Positions 1-10,600 are shown, counted from the stretch's first letter. The stretch: DNA of 34,730 bases from Ectothiorhodospiraceae bacterium (GCA_007125985.1 SLCE01000238.1:1-34730); one strand, 5' to 3'. The notes: generated by a model from the sequence alone, not told the origin. Translations and numbers: made by a program.

Positions 1-746
1 TCGGCGGCATGGAGAAGATGTCCAAGTCCAAGGGCAACACGGTGGACCCCCAGTCGCTGGTGGAGCGCTACGGTGCCGATACCGTGCGTCTGTTCACCAT
101 GTTTGCCGCGCCGCCGGACCAGTCCCTGGAGTGGTCGGATTCCGGTGTGGAAGGTGGCTATCGCTTCCTCAAACGTCTCTGGCACCTGGTGCACAGTCAC
201 GTGGCGTGCGGCCCGGTGCCGGTGCTGGACGTGGCATCGCTCTCCCCTGCGCAGAAGGACGTGCGGCGGAAGGTGCATGAAACCATCCGCAAGGCCTCGG
301 ACGACGTGGGTCGGCGTTACACGTTCAACACGGCCATCGCCGCCGTGATGGAACTGGTGAATGCCCTGTACAAGGCGGATGAGGATCAGTCCGACCAGGG
401 GCGTGCGGTGATGCAGGAAGGGCTGGAGGCGGCCGTATTGATCCTGGCGCCCATCGTGCCGCATGTCACGCACCGGCTTTGGCAGGCGCTGGGTCACGAG
501 CAGCCGGTGGTGGATGCCGCCTGGCCCGCGGTGGATGAAACCGCCCTTGAGCGGGATTCGCTGAAACTGGTGGTCCAGGTCAACGGCAAGCTGCGCGGGC
601 ATATCGAAGTGCCCAACGACGCGGCCAAGGACGCCATCGAGTCCGAAGCACTGGCCGAGCCCAATGTGCAGCGCTTTATCGATGGCAAGACCGTGCGCAA
701 GGTCATCGTCGTCCCGGGCAAGCTGGTCAACGTCGTGGCAAACTGA
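1..746 (+). CDS. leuS: Leucyl-tRNA synthetase, C-terminal part (5' end outside window)
   Basis: This is the C-terminal part of cytoplasmic leucyl-tRNA synthetase, which charges tRNA-Leu with leucine. The reading frame is already open at the window edge (codons from base 3). The visible part opens with the class I KMSKS signature (residues 3-7 counted from the ATG at 9, in [17 protein letters not shown]). It continues through the alpha-helical anticodon-binding domain (roughly residues 35-170) and the small C-terminal tRNA-binding domain ([10 protein letters not shown] near 188), and ends in [10 protein letters not shown], like the E. coli enzyme end. About 245 residues are visible of a family length near 860, so the HIGH motif and editing domain lie upstream. 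The next gene is lptE, as in enterics and pseudomonads. The ATG at 9 is internal and not the true start. Confidence 0.97.
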   Translation, partial: GGMEKMSKSKGNTVDPQSLVERYGADTVRLFTMFAAPPDQSLEWSDSGVEGGYRFLKRLWHLVHSHVACGPVPVLDVASLSPAQKDVRRKVHETIRKASDDVGRRYTFNTAIAAVMELVNALYKADEDQSDQGRAVMQEGLEAAVLILAPIVPHVTHRLWQALGHEQPVVDAAWPAVDETALERDSLKLVVQVNGKLRGHIEVPNDAAKDAIESEALAEPNVQRFIDGKTVRKVIVVPGKLVNVVAN

Positions 747-892
747 GTGTAGATCGGGGCAAGGCGTGTTTACATGCCTGCGAGCTGGTGGCTTCGAGCG
801 AGCCGCCATTGAGAACGGCTCTCGTTCTGCGGGCGGATTCTCCCGCGTAGGATAAATGACACTCGGCAACCCACCGGAAAGGTACCTTTCGG
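747..892 (+). other. leuS-lptE spacer with several small inverted repeats
   Basis: This 146-bp spacer holds three imperfect or short stem-loops and one palindrome. GGTGGCT (787-793) pairs with AGCCGCC (801-807) with one G-U pair. AGAACG (812-817) pairs with CGTTCT (823-828). GCGGG (829-833) pairs with CCCGC (842-846). A perfect 14-bp palindrome GAAAGGTACCTTTC (877-890) ends two bases before the lptE start codon. None is followed by a T-run, so I do not call an intrinsic terminator. TAGGAT at 848 resembles a -10 box but has no convincing -35 partner. Confidence 0.5.
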
Positions 893-1396
893 ATGAACAG
901 GCACCGGCTGTCCCTGCTGCTGCTCCCCGTGTTGCTGATCGGCTTGACCGCCTGCGGCTGGCATCTGCGTGGTTCCGCACCGGGGGCCGCGTCGCTGGAA
1001 GGGGTGCGCCTCAGTCTGGACAGCCAGGTGGGGCGTGGGGAGCTTTATCGCGAAGTCTATGTTGCCCTGCAGTCCTCCGGGGTTGATCTGGTGCCCGCCG
1101 GGGCCGGGGTGCCCTCCCTGGTGCTCGCCAATGAATCCCGGCAGAGGCGGGTGATCTCCGGTACTCGGGCTGACGAAGTGCGAGAGTACGAACTGCGCTA
1201 CCGCGTGAGCTGGCGCTTGCGCGACGGCGACGGCGAGGAACTGCAGTCGGGGACCTTCGAGCAGATGCGGGAGTACCGCCGCGACGAGCAGCAGATGCTG
1301 GGCGGCGAGGGTCAGGAGGATGCCATCGTGAACGAATTCCGGCGCGATATCGCTTTCCTGCTCACGGATCGGCTACAGGCCCTGTTGGGCGAGTAG
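893..1396 (+). CDS. lptE: LPS-assembly lipoprotein LptE
   Basis: LptE is the outer-membrane lipoprotein that plugs the LptD barrel and helps insert lipopolysaccharide into the outer leaflet. The 167-residue product starts with a short basic region, a Leu-rich hydrophobic core and a lipobox L18-T-A-C21, so Cys21 is the predicted lipidated residue. It is followed by GWHLRG, typical of LptE just after the lipid anchor. The family is usually 165-195 residues. Placement between leuS and holA is the conserved gammaproteobacterial position and strengthens the call. The ATG at 893 is chosen because it gives a complete signal peptide; the AAAGG at 878-882 is a possible ribosome binding site and lies inside a 14-bp palindrome. 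The LptD partner is not in the window, but lptA, lptB and lptC are on the minus strand near 20-22 kb. Confidence 0.93.
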   Translation: MNRHRLSLLLLPVLLIGLTACGWHLRGSAPGAASLEGVRLSLDSQVGRGELYREVYVALQSSGVDLVPAGAGVPSLVLANESRQRRVISGTRADEVREYELRYRVSWRLRDGDGEELQSGTFEQMREYRRDEQQMLGGEGQEDAIVNEFRRDIAFLLTDRLQALLGE

Positions 1397-1413
1397 CGGC
1401 GGAGGGCAGGGTT

Positions 1414-2442
1414 ATGCGTGCGCGTTCCGATCAGTTGCCCGGCCTGCTCACGAAGGGCCTCAAGCCTGTTTATATGTTGACCGGCGATGAGCCTCTGCAG
1501 CTGCATGAAGGGCTGGATGCCATCCGCGCGGCTGCCCGTGACGCTGGATATACGGAGCGCGAGGTGCTGGAGGTGGACGCCGGGTTCGACTGGGGTCGCC
1601 TCGCGGCCCTCGCGGATAACCTTTCCCTGTTCGGTGACCGCCGAGTGGTGGAGCTGCGTCTGCCCAGCGGCAAGCCCGGGCAGCAGGGCGCGCGCGCCAT
1701 TGGTGACTACTGCAAGCGCCCCCCGGATGACACCCTGCTGGTGATCGTCAGTGGCAAGCTGGAAGCGAAGGTGCGCAAATCCGCCGCCTGGGTGAAGACC
1801 ATCGACGAAGCCGGGGTGGTAGTGGAAATCTGGCCCGTGGAACCGGCGCAACTGCCGCGCTGGCTCAACGCCCGCATGCAACAGGCCGGGTTGCGGCCGA
1901 CCCCGGAGGCGTTGCAGCTACTGGCGGAACGCGGCGAGGGCAATCTTCTGGCGGCGGTCCAGGAAGTGGAAAAACTGCGCCTGCTGGTGGGTGACGGCAA
2001 TGTGGATCTGGCCACAGTGCAGGCCGCCGTGGCGGACAGCGCCCGCTACGATGTGTTTGATCTCTGCACCGCGGCGCTGCAGGGTGAATCCCGCCGCGTG
2101 GTGCGCATTCTCGGCGGGCTGCGTGAGGAAGGGGTGGAGCCGACTCTGGTGCTTTGGGCGCTGGCGCGGGAGCTCCGCGTGCTGGTGCCGTTATCGGCGC
2201 GCGGCGCCAATGCCAAGGCCGTGCTGAATGGAGCTAAGGTGTTCGGGCCCCGCCAGGCAGCACTGCAGGCGGCAGCGGGGCGGGGAGGGCCTGGCCGCTG
2301 GTCAGCCCTGCTGGCCCGCGCCGCCCGAGCCGACCGTGTGTTCAAGGGCGCGGCCGCGGGTCGCCCCTGGGACGAACTGTTACACTTGAGTCTTGCCATA
2401 GCCGGCACCGAAACGGTGGCCGTGCGTACAGCCATTGAGTAG
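1414..2442 (+). CDS. holA: DNA polymerase III, delta subunit
   Basis: HolA is the delta subunit of the clamp loader; it opens the beta sliding clamp during replication. The 342-residue length matches the family (343 in E. coli). The N-terminal stretch [26 protein letters not shown] (given here only as a position marker, residues about 16-42 in two parts: [14 protein letters not shown], then [12 protein letters not shown]) is the characteristic AAA-like start of delta. The middle shows [21 protein letters not shown]-type helices of domain II near 165-190, and the C-terminal collar domain follows. The ATG at 1414 has a good GGAGGG ribosome binding site at 1401-1406. The gene is 17 bp behind lptE and 4 bp ahead of proA, suggesting cotranscription. 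The lptE-holA pair is highly conserved in gammaproteobacteria. Confidence 0.95.
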   Translation: MRARSDQLPGLLTKGLKPVYMLTGDEPLQLHEGLDAIRAAARDAGYTEREVLEVDAGFDWGRLAALADNLSLFGDRRVVELRLPSGKPGQQGARAIGDYCKRPPDDTLLVIVSGKLEAKVRKSAAWVKTIDEAGVVVEIWPVEPAQLPRWLNARMQQAGLRPTPEALQLLAERGEGNLLAAVQEVEKLRLLVGDGNVDLATVQAAVADSARYDVFDLCTAALQGESRRVVRILGGLREEGVEPTLVLWALARELRVLVPLSARGANAKAVLNGAKVFGPRQAALQAAAGRGGPGRWSALLARAARADRVFKGAAAGRPWDELLHLSLAIAGTETVAVRTAIE

Positions 2443-2446
2443 AACC

Positions 2447-3715
<1,269 letters not shown>

Positions 3716-4354
3716 ATGAGTACGCTCACCGGTATTTTCGGCGGCACCTTTGACCCCATCCACAACGCCCACCTACGGGTGGCGCTGGATGTGGTGGAAG
3801 CCGGCGGCCTGGAGGCCTTGCGGCTGATCCCCTGTCACATTCCACCGCATCGGGAAACCCCGCAGGTGGATGCCGACACGCGGCTGCACATGCTGCGTCT
3901 GGCCGTGGCCGGTGAACCCCGTTTCCTGGTGGATGATCGGGAGCTGCGGCGTGATGGCCCATCCTGGACTGTGGATACGCTTCGCACACTGCGCAGCGAT
4001 TTTCCCGACCGGCACTTCTGCCTGCTCATGGGGTCCGACAGCTTTCGGGGATTGCCCGGCTGGTCCCGTTGGCAGGAACTCGCCGAACAGGCCCATCTCG
4101 TTGTCATGCAGCGCCCCGATCCGGGGCGTGCGATGCCCGAGGAACTGACCCGCTGGTTGCGAGGGCGGGAGACTGCGGATTGGTCAGTGCTGCACCGGGA
4201 GAGCGCCGGGCGCGTGCTGTTCCAATCGGTCGCACAACTGGCCATCTCGGCCACTGATATCCGCGCCCGGCTGGCCCAGGGCGGTTCAATCCGCTACCTG
4301 GTGCCGGACCCGGTGTGGGATCATATTGAGAAGGCGCGCCTTTATCGGCCTTAA
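3716..4354 (+). CDS. nadD: Nicotinate-nucleotide adenylyltransferase
   Basis: NadD adenylylates nicotinate mononucleotide to deamido-NAD in NAD synthesis. The 212-residue protein opens with GIFGGTFDPIHNAHL, the nucleotidyltransferase start in which HNAH is the HxxH/HIGH-like ATP-binding motif. It ends with ISATDIRARLAQG, the family's ISxTxIR motif, and YLVPDPVWDHIE, typical of NadD C-termini. DSFRGLPGWSRWQEL in the centre is also characteristic. The length is normal (about 210-215). The ATG abuts the proA stop, so translation is probably coupled. The next gene is rsfS after a 55-bp gap; E. coli has cobC between them and this genome does not. Confidence 0.96.
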   Translation: MSTLTGIFGGTFDPIHNAHLRVALDVVEAGGLEALRLIPCHIPPHRETPQVDADTRLHMLRLAVAGEPRFLVDDRELRRDGPSWTVDTLRTLRSDFPDRHFCLLMGSDSFRGLPGWSRWQELAEQAHLVVMQRPDPGRAMPEELTRWLRGRETADWSVLHRESAGRVLFQSVAQLAISATDIRARLAQGGSIRYLVPDPVWDHIEKARLYRP

Positions 4355-4409
4355 GGAAGCGCTGATGCAACTCAGGGTGTGCTGGCTTTGGCTAGTGAAA
4401 GGTTAGTGA

Positions 4410-4823
4410 GTGCAGCGGAACGTAACGCTGTGGAGGTGTGTCATCAGCAAGGATCAGGAAACGCAGGCGCCGGAGCTTTCGGTAGAACAACTCCAGCAGC
4501 TGGTGCTGGACGCGCTGGAGGAGATCAAGGCGCAGGACCCCGTGGTACTGGATGTGCGCGGGAAGACCGGTATCACCGATCTCATGGTGGTCGTTTCGGG
4601 GACATCCAACCGTCACGTCAAGGCGGTGGCGGATGCCGTGGTGGAGCGTACCAAGGAGCAGGGTCTGCGTCCGTTGGGCGTGGAAGGCGGTGAAACCGCG
4701 GAATGGATCCTGGTGGATCTGGGCGATGTGGTGGTGCATGTGATGCTGCCACGCGTGCGGGAACTGTACCGCCTGGAGCGGATCTGGGGCGTGGATGAAG
4801 ACCCGGAGCAGGGGCAGGCCTGA
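4410..4823 (+). CDS. rsfS: Ribosomal silencing factor RsfS
   Basis: RsfS (Iojap family) binds ribosomal protein L14 and blocks joining of the subunits in starved cells. The core reads [50 protein letters not shown] across residues about 27-77 (shown in pieces: [30 protein letters not shown]), followed by [23 protein letters not shown] and the C-terminal REYYxLE-like segment [11 protein letters not shown]. The start is uncertain. The GTG at 4410 has AAAGG at 4398-4402, 7 bases upstream, and gives 137 residues, longer than the usual 105-120. There is no in-frame ATG. A strong GGAGG (4432-4436) lies inside the frame, 6 bases before an ATC codon at 4443. Position between nadD and rlmH is the standard one. 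Confidence 0.93.
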   Translation: MQRNVTLWRCVISKDQETQAPELSVEQLQQLVLDALEEIKAQDPVVLDVRGKTGITDLMVVVSGTSNRHVKAVADAVVERTKEQGLRPLGVEGGETAEWILVDLGDVVVHVMLPRVRELYRLERIWGVDEDPEQGQA

Positions 4824-4979
4824 CCAGCGGGCGGGTCCGGCCCGGGGCCGGATGCGGGCAAACGCTGGGCGTTTACCGGCCTACGTCTACTCCCCACCAG
4901 CTGAACGAAGGACGTCGGGTGCTCTGAGCCGAAAAGGCGAAGCGCTACCGGTCGGAGCGGATCCTGAGAGCTGACTGAC
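4824..4979 (+). other. rsfS-rlmH spacer with two perfect hairpins
   Basis: This 156-bp spacer contains two perfect stem-loops: TCCGGCC (4836-4842) with GGCCGGA (4846-4852) around a CGG loop, and AAACGC (4860-4865) with GCGTTT (4869-4874) around TGG. Neither has a following T-run. They could stabilise or attenuate the message between rsfS and rlmH, but nothing in the sequence decides this. I see no convincing promoter and no coding frame. Confidence 0.55.
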
Positions 4980-5447
4980 GTGCGAATACACTTGATCGCC
5001 ATCGGCCAGAAAATGCCCCGCTGGGTGGCGGAAGGCTTTGCTGACTACGCCGGGCGCATGCCACCGGAATGCCGTCTGGAACTGGTGGAACTTCCCCCCG
5101 GGGACCGCGGCAAGGGCGGCAACCCGGCCAGGGCGCGGGAAGTGGAGGCGAACCGCTTGCAGGATGCGCTGCCCAAGGGCGCGCGGGTCATTGTCCTGGA
5201 TCTGAGCGGCAAGCAGTGGTCCACCGAAGACCTCGCCGGACAACTGTCCGGCTGGCTGCAGGGCGGCTGTGACGTGGCACTGCTGGTGGGCGGGCCGGAT
5301 GGGCTGTCGCCGGAGGTCCTGCAACGGGCCGACCAGCGCTGGTGCCTGTCACCCTTGACGCTGCCACACATGCTGGTCAGGGTGTTTGTTGCGGAACAGC
5401 TCTACCGTGCCTGGAGCATCCTGTCCAATCATCCGTATCATCGCTGA
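4980..5447 (+). CDS. rlmH: 23S rRNA pseudouridine-1915 N3-methyltransferase
   Basis: RlmH methylates pseudouridine 1915 in helix 69 of 23S rRNA on the 70S ribosome. The 155-residue product has exactly the E. coli length. It belongs to the SPOUT class: the knotted SAM-binding part contains ALLVGGPDGLSPEVLQRA and WCLSPLTLPHMLVRVFVAEQLYRAW, given here as two signatures (LLVGGPDGLSPEV and LSPLTLPHMLVRV), and the protein ends in the near-invariant SNHPYHR. The start is a GTG at 4980 with only a weak upstream GAGAG; this start reproduces the family N-terminus MRIHLIAIGQKMP. It follows rsfS, as in most gammaproteobacteria, and is 13 bp ahead of maf. In Pseudomonas and E. coli mrdA (PBP2) would follow; here the maf-rng cluster does. 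Confidence 0.97.
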   Translation: MRIHLIAIGQKMPRWVAEGFADYAGRMPPECRLELVELPPGDRGKGGNPARAREVEANRLQDALPKGARVIVLDLSGKQWSTEDLAGQLSGWLQGGCDVALLVGGPDGLSPEVLQRADQRWCLSPLTLPHMLVRVFVAEQLYRAWSILSNHPYHR

Positions 5448-5460
5448 CAGAGGATTATCC

Positions 5461-6060
5461 ATGGAACCCGGCAACCCCGACATTTACCTGGCTTCCCGTT
5501 CGCCGCGTCGCCAGGAGCTGCTGCAACAGATGCGCGTGGCGTTCCGGCAACTCGACGTCTCCGTCGATGAGAGCGCACATGACGGCGAGAGCCCGGAGGT
5601 GCATGTGCTGCGACTGGCCCTGGAGAAGGCCCGGGCCGGCTGGCGCGCAGTGGAGAAGTCGGAGCAACCCTTGCCCGTGTTGGGCGCGGATACCGTGGTG
5701 GTGCTGGACGACACCATTCTCGGCAAGCCCGCTGATCGGGACGAGGCGGTCGCCATGCTGCAGGCCCTGTCCGGCCAGACCCATCGGGTGCTCACCGGGG
5801 TCGCCCTGGTGGATGATCGGGAGGCGACCCGGATCAGTGTGAACACGGTCACCTTCCGTGAACTGGACGATGCCGAGATCAAGCGTTACTGGGAAACGGG
5901 CGAGCCGGCGGACAAAGCCGGCGCCTATGCCATACAGGGGCTGGGTGCCGTGTTCGTGGAGCACATGGAGGGCAGCTACACCGGGGTGATGGGCCTGCCA
6001 TTGTTTGAAGTGGCGGACCTGATGGACGAGTTCGACCTGGACTACCGACGCGGCTGGTAA
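5461..6060 (+). CDS. maf: Maf family nucleoside triphosphate pyrophosphatase (YhdE type)
   Basis: Maf proteins hydrolyse noncanonical or pyrimidine nucleoside triphosphates to monophosphates; the YhdE type prefers dTTP and UTP. The 199-residue product starts PDIYLASRSPRRQELL, the Maf signature with its catalytic SxSPRR loop. It continues with GADTVVVLDDTILGKP, QALSGQTHRVLTGVAL and DKAGAYAIQGLGAVFVE. The ATG at 5461 is preferred over an upstream in-frame start at 5386, which would lie inside rlmH; an AGAGG lies upstream of 5461. Adjacency to rng matches the conserved maf-rng pair (yhdE-rng in E. coli). I call the dTTP/UTP subgroup from the rng context and the conserved blocks; the exact substrate is inference. 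Confidence 0.94.
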   Translation: MEPGNPDIYLASRSPRRQELLQQMRVAFRQLDVSVDESAHDGESPEVHVLRLALEKARAGWRAVEKSEQPLPVLGADTVVVLDDTILGKPADRDEAVAMLQALSGQTHRVLTGVALVDDREATRISVNTVTFRELDDAEIKRYWETGEPADKAGAYAIQGLGAVFVEHMEGSYTGVMGLPLFEVADLMDEFDLDYRRGW

Positions 6061-6097
6061 CGGCCACCCTGAAACACTCCAGAACAAGCAGGGCGTG

Positions 6098-7570
6098 ATG
6101 TCCGAAGAGATCCTGATCAACTGCACCCCACAGGAAACACGTGTCGCCGTTGTTGAGAACGGTGTGTTGCAGGAAGTCTGCGTGGAGCGTGAGAGTCGCC
6201 GCGGCTTGGTCGGGAACATCTACAAGGGCCGTGTACAGCGCGTGCTGCCCGGTATGCAGGCGGCATTCATCGAGGTGGGCCTGCAGCGCACAGCCTTCTT
6301 GCATGCGTCCGACATTGCGATTCCTGATGACCAGCCGCTGCCCGAGGGTGAGCGTCGTACCGTGCCGGATATCCAGCAGCTGCTGCGGGACGGCCAGGAA
6401 GTGGTGGTGCAGGTGGTCAAGGACCCGCTGGGCACAAAGGGGGCCCGCCTGACCACCCATCTCACCATCCCATCACGTAATCTCGTGCTGCTGCCGCGTA
6501 ACCGCAGTGTGGGCGTGTCTGCCCGCATCGAGGACGATGGCGAGCGCAACCGCCTGCGCGAGATCGGCCAGCGTTTCCTGGCCGAGGGCGATGACTGCGG
6601 GTATATCATCCGTACCGCGGCGGAGCAGGTGGAGGAGTCCGCCCTGGAGGCGGACCGCCGCTTTCTGCTCAAGCTTTGGGAGTCAGTGCAAAGCCGTATC
6701 GCCACGGGCCCGGTGGGTTCCTGTGTGCACGAGGATCTGCCTCTGGTCCTGCGGGCACTGCGTGATCAGGTCACCATGCAGGTGGAACGCATTCGGGTGG
6801 ATTCCCGGGAGAATTTCCAGAAAGTGCAGGAGTTCTGCGCACAGTTCTTCCCGTATATGGCGGACAGGCTGGAGTATTACCCGGGCGAACGCCCGCTGTT
6901 CGACCTCTACGGGGTCGAGCAGGAAATCCAGCGTGCCTTGTCGCGCAAGGTGGAACTCAAGTCCGGGGGCTACCTGATCATCGACCAGACCGAGGCCATG
7001 ACCACGGTGGACGTGAATACCGGTGGTTATGTGGGGCGGCGGAATCTGGAAGAGACCATTTTCAAGACCAATTTGGAAGCCGCCCAATCCATCGCGCGGC
7101 AGGTGCGGCTGCGCAATCTGGGCGGCATCATCATCATCGACTTCATCGACATGGAGGACGACGAGCACAAGCGCCAGGTGCTGCGCGCACTGGAGAAGGC
7201 GCTGGAGCGGGATTACGCCAAAACCCAGATCAGCAGCGTGTCGGCGCTGGGGCTGGTGGAGATGACGCGCAAGCGCACCCGAGAGAGCTTGGAACATGTC
7301 CTGTGTGAAGCCTGTCCAACCTGTGGTGGACGGGGTACGCTGAAAACGGCGGAGACCGTCTGCTACGAGATATTCCGCGAGATCATGCGCGAGGCGCGCC
7401 AGTTCGATGCCGATAAGCTGTTGGTGCTGGCGGCGCCGGCGGTGGTTGATCTGATGCTGGATGAAGAAAGCATCAGCGTGGCGGAGTTGGAAGAGTTCAT
7501 CGGACGCCCCATCAATCTGCAGTCCGAGCCCCTGTACGCGCAGGATCAGTTCGACGTCGTGCTGATGTAG
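6098..7570 (+). CDS. rng: Ribonuclease G
   Basis: RNase G is the single-strand endoribonuclease that matures the 5' end of 16S rRNA and helps decay some mRNAs. The 490-residue product matches E. coli RNase G (489) along its length. It has an S1 domain (about 37-125, GLVGNIYKGRVQRVLPGMQ at its start) and the RNase H-like and 5'-sensor regions. The DNase I-like catalytic part holds IDQTEAMTTVDVNTGGYVG and GGIIIIDFIDMEDDEH, which contain the Mg-binding Asp residues. The zinc-link CPTCGGRG follows. The long C-terminal scaffold of RNase E is absent, so this is RNase G and not E. An in-frame GTG three bases upstream of the ATG at 6098 is an alternative start. maf lies 37 bp upstream and yhdP about 100 bp downstream. 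Confidence 0.97.
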   Translation: MSEEILINCTPQETRVAVVENGVLQEVCVERESRRGLVGNIYKGRVQRVLPGMQAAFIEVGLQRTAFLHASDIAIPDDQPLPEGERRTVPDIQQLLRDGQEVVVQVVKDPLGTKGARLTTHLTIPSRNLVLLPRNRSVGVSARIEDDGERNRLREIGQRFLAEGDDCGYIIRTAAEQVEESALEADRRFLLKLWESVQSRIATGPVGSCVHEDLPLVLRALRDQVTMQVERIRVDSRENFQKVQEFCAQFFPYMADRLEYYPGERPLFDLYGVEQEIQRALSRKVELKSGGYLIIDQTEAMTTVDVNTGGYVGRRNLEETIFKTNLEAAQSIARQVRLRNLGGIIIIDFIDMEDDEHKRQVLRALEKALERDYAKTQISSVSALGLVEMTRKRTRESLEHVLCEACPTCGGRGTLKTAETVCYEIFREIMREARQFDADKLLVLAAPAVVDLMLDEESISVAELEEFIGRPINLQSEPLYAQDQFDVVLM

Positions 7571-7651
7571 CGTCTGTTCCGCCAGCGGTACGGTTTCCTT
7601 CGCAGGTGCAGGTGATGTCCAGCCGTCTGATGTCGCAATCCCGTCAATGCA

Positions 7652-7684
7652 GACCGGCTCACCGGAGGCTCCGGTGAGCCGGTC
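7652..7684 (+). promoter_or_regulatory. Perfect 15-bp-stem hairpin over the likely yhdP ribosome binding site and start
   Basis: Bases 7652-7666 are the exact reverse complement of 7670-7684, leaving a 3-base GGC loop. The best ribosome binding site for yhdP, GGAGG at 7664-7668, straddles the left arm and loop. The GTG start at 7674-7676 sits in the right arm. In mRNA this stem would hide both signals. There is no T-run after it, so it is not a typical intrinsic terminator for rng. Alternatives are a stabilising 3' structure for rng mRNA, or coding sequence if translation starts at the ATG at 7647. Confidence 0.8.
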
Positions 7685-10600
7685 TATCCCCGCGTTCCCA
7701 TCACGAATCCGCGGAATCATCCGCTTTGCCGGATACCTTCTGCTGGCCTGTCTGGTGCTGGTCGCGCTGGCGTTCACAGTGCTCAGGCTCGCTGTCGCGT
7801 TGGTGCCGGAATTCCGCGATGACATCACGGGTTGGGTGTCGGATGCCGTGGGGCAGGAAATCCAGGTCCAGCAGCTCGGCGCCCGGCTCCGTGGGGCCAA
7901 GCTGACTCTGGTGCTACAGGACGTGCGTGTTGGTGAGGTCGATCGCCCGGGCCTGGAACTGGACGAAGTCCAGGTGCAGCTGAACGTGCGTGAATCCCTT
8001 CGCTACCGGGACCTGCGCCTGGGGGCGGTGATCGTCCGTGGGCTGGAGCTGACCGCGGAACGGCAACGGGACGGCCGTTATAACCTGGTGGGCATCGGCC
8101 CCGCGCAAGTGGAGCTGCCGCCGCTGGATCTCCTGGATGACCTGCTGCTGCAGCGGTTTACCGTGGTGTTGGAGGGTGCCAGCCTGCGGTTGCATGATCG
8201 GGCCCGGGACGAATGGCACGCGTTTCCCGAACTCGAAGGGCGGTTGCTGAACATGGAGGATGGCCGGCGGCAGCTTAGCGGCCGCCTGCAGGGGCCGGAG
8301 CACTGGTTTTCCCAGCTGGCGTTTATCGCCGAATGGGGTGGCAGCGGCATCCGCAGCATCGCGGAGGCCCCGGTGGATTACTACCTCACCATACGCCAGC
8401 TGCAGCCCCGTGCGGTGGAAGAGGCGGTAATTCCGGCGGGGCACGTGCCTTACGTGAACGGCAGCGGCAACCTGGAAGTGTGGGGGCGGATGGACGCCGG
8501 CATTCCGGGGCTCGGTGGGCATGACCGCCCCTTGGAGTTGGCCGGCTCGGTGCAGCTGCGGGCCAGCGACGGGGTATTGCTGCTTCCGCGCCTGTTCCGG
8601 GGCCCGATTCCGCAGGATCAGCTTGAAGTCATTGCCCGCTGGCACCTCGGCCCGGATGGCTGGCAGGTGGATGTGGATCAGGCCCGTGCCAGCAATGAGG
8701 ACGGCGACGCGGCGGCCCGGGTCCGGGTTGCCCGCCGCAACGACGAGGCGCGGCCGTTCCTGGACATCCGGGCTCACGTGGACGGTCGCCCCGGCAACGC
8801 CGCCAACACCGGACGTTATCTGCCCGCGGCCATCATGCCGCCACCCCTGGTGGACTGGCTGGACATGGCCATCGCCGGTGGCACGGCGCCAAGCGCCGAT
8901 GTGATCTTCTTCGGCCATGCCGGTGACTTTCCCTTCGAGGACAACCAGGGTGTGTTCCGGGTGGAGGCCGATGCCCGGGATGTGACCTTGGCGTACTGGC
9001 CGGAATGGCCTGCCGTCCAGGGATTGGATGGGCGCCTTGTCTTCAATGCCCGGGAGATGCGTATTCTCGCGGACGCCGGCCGCATCGGTGGCGCCCGTGC
9101 CCAACGCGCCGAGGCGCGGATTCCCGTGCTTGGCAAGACGCCGCTCACCATCAGCGGCGGCTTTCTCGGCGAGGGGGATGCCTTGCTCGGTTTCCTCCGC
9201 GATATGCCCCTCACCGGTGAGGGTGTGGATCAGGTGCTGGAACGTCTGCGGCTCGATGGCGAGCACCGGGTGGACCTGGCGCTGATGATTCCCTTCCATG
9301 GGTTGCCCCCGGAACTCGATGGAACAGTAACCCTGCAGGATGGCGCACTCCACTGGCCGGAGCGGGCGTTGACCGTGGATGACCTGCAGGGTGAGGTGCG
9401 CTTCGATCAACGGGGCATCCGTAGCGAGGCTGTTCGCGGCAGTCTCGCCGGAGCGCCGCTGCGGATGGATACGGAAACCTGGATGGAAGGGGATAGCAGC
9501 CGCATCCGCCTCACGGCGGAGTTGGACGATGCGCCCATGCGCGTGGTGGAGGAGCAGATCCCCGCACTGGATTTTCTGCAGGGTTCCAGCAATCTGACCA
9601 TCCAGGCGGAATTTCCGGGATTCATCGGCGACCCTCCTGCTCCCCTGGTGGGGCTGCGTTTCGGCTCCTCGTTGCGCGGTGCCGAGTCCGCCCTGCCGGA
9701 ACCGCTGCGGAAGTCGGCGGACGAGGCCTGGCCTTTTGAACTTGCGCTCGGCATCGGTTCCGGCGGTGTTGGCCCGATCCGCTTCAGTGCCGCGGATCGT
9801 TTGTCCGGCGTGTTGCTGCTGCAGGATGACGGTTCGCCGGAACGTTTGGGGCTGCGTCTGGGTGGCGGCAACGCCACCTTGCCGCCGGACCCGGGACTGT
9901 TTATCAGCGGTGATCTGGAGCAGGCCTCCTTGGAGGAGTGGCTGCGCTACCTGGCCCAGGGTGAAGAGGCGGATCAGGACTTGCCCCTGCGTCAGCTTGA
10001 TCTGGCTGCCCAGTCCCTGCTGATTCACGGTGTTGCTTTCCCCGACGTGGCGCTGCGCCTGACCCGGCAGGCTGATGTCTGGGATCTGCGCCTGTCCGGT
10101 CGCAGTGTCTCGGGGGCCGGAAGTTGGACGGCACAGCGTGGCGGACAGCTTCAAGTGGAGTTGGATCACCTGCGTGTGCCGGCCCTGCCCATGCGGGTCG
10201 CCGAGGGCGCCGGTGATCGGGACAGCACACCCCCGGATCCCGCCCTCTGGCCCGATCAGTGGCCTTTCGCCGCATTGCGTATCAATCGTCTCTACTACCA
10301 GGATGCGGAACTGGGCCGCGTGGTGTTGGACGCGGAGCCTGTGGATGGCGGTTATCGCCTGCGCGGCCTGAGTCTGGAAGGCGGTCACTTCACGCTGGAA
10401 GCGGATGGCGCCTGGGATGCGGACCAGCAGCGAGGGGAAACGCGGCTTAGCTACCGTTTGCGGAGTGACAATCTCGGGAACACGGCGGCGGCCTTCGGCC
10501 GCTCCGGTGTGATCCGAGGTGGGAACGGGCGCGCCTCAGGCGACCTGCGCTGGACGGGCGTGCCCTGGGATTACGGGTTGGATCTCCTGGAAGGGGATTT

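Noticed and set aside
812-846. Possible intrinsic terminator after leuS
   Set aside because: The stems are only 5-6 bp and no T-run follows.
7914-10388. 824-codon open frame on the minus strand, antisense to yhdP
   Set aside because: It lies entirely within a real gene, lacks any recognisable domain, and is rich in Gln, His, Pro and Arg, as expected when GC-rich codons are read on the opposite strand.
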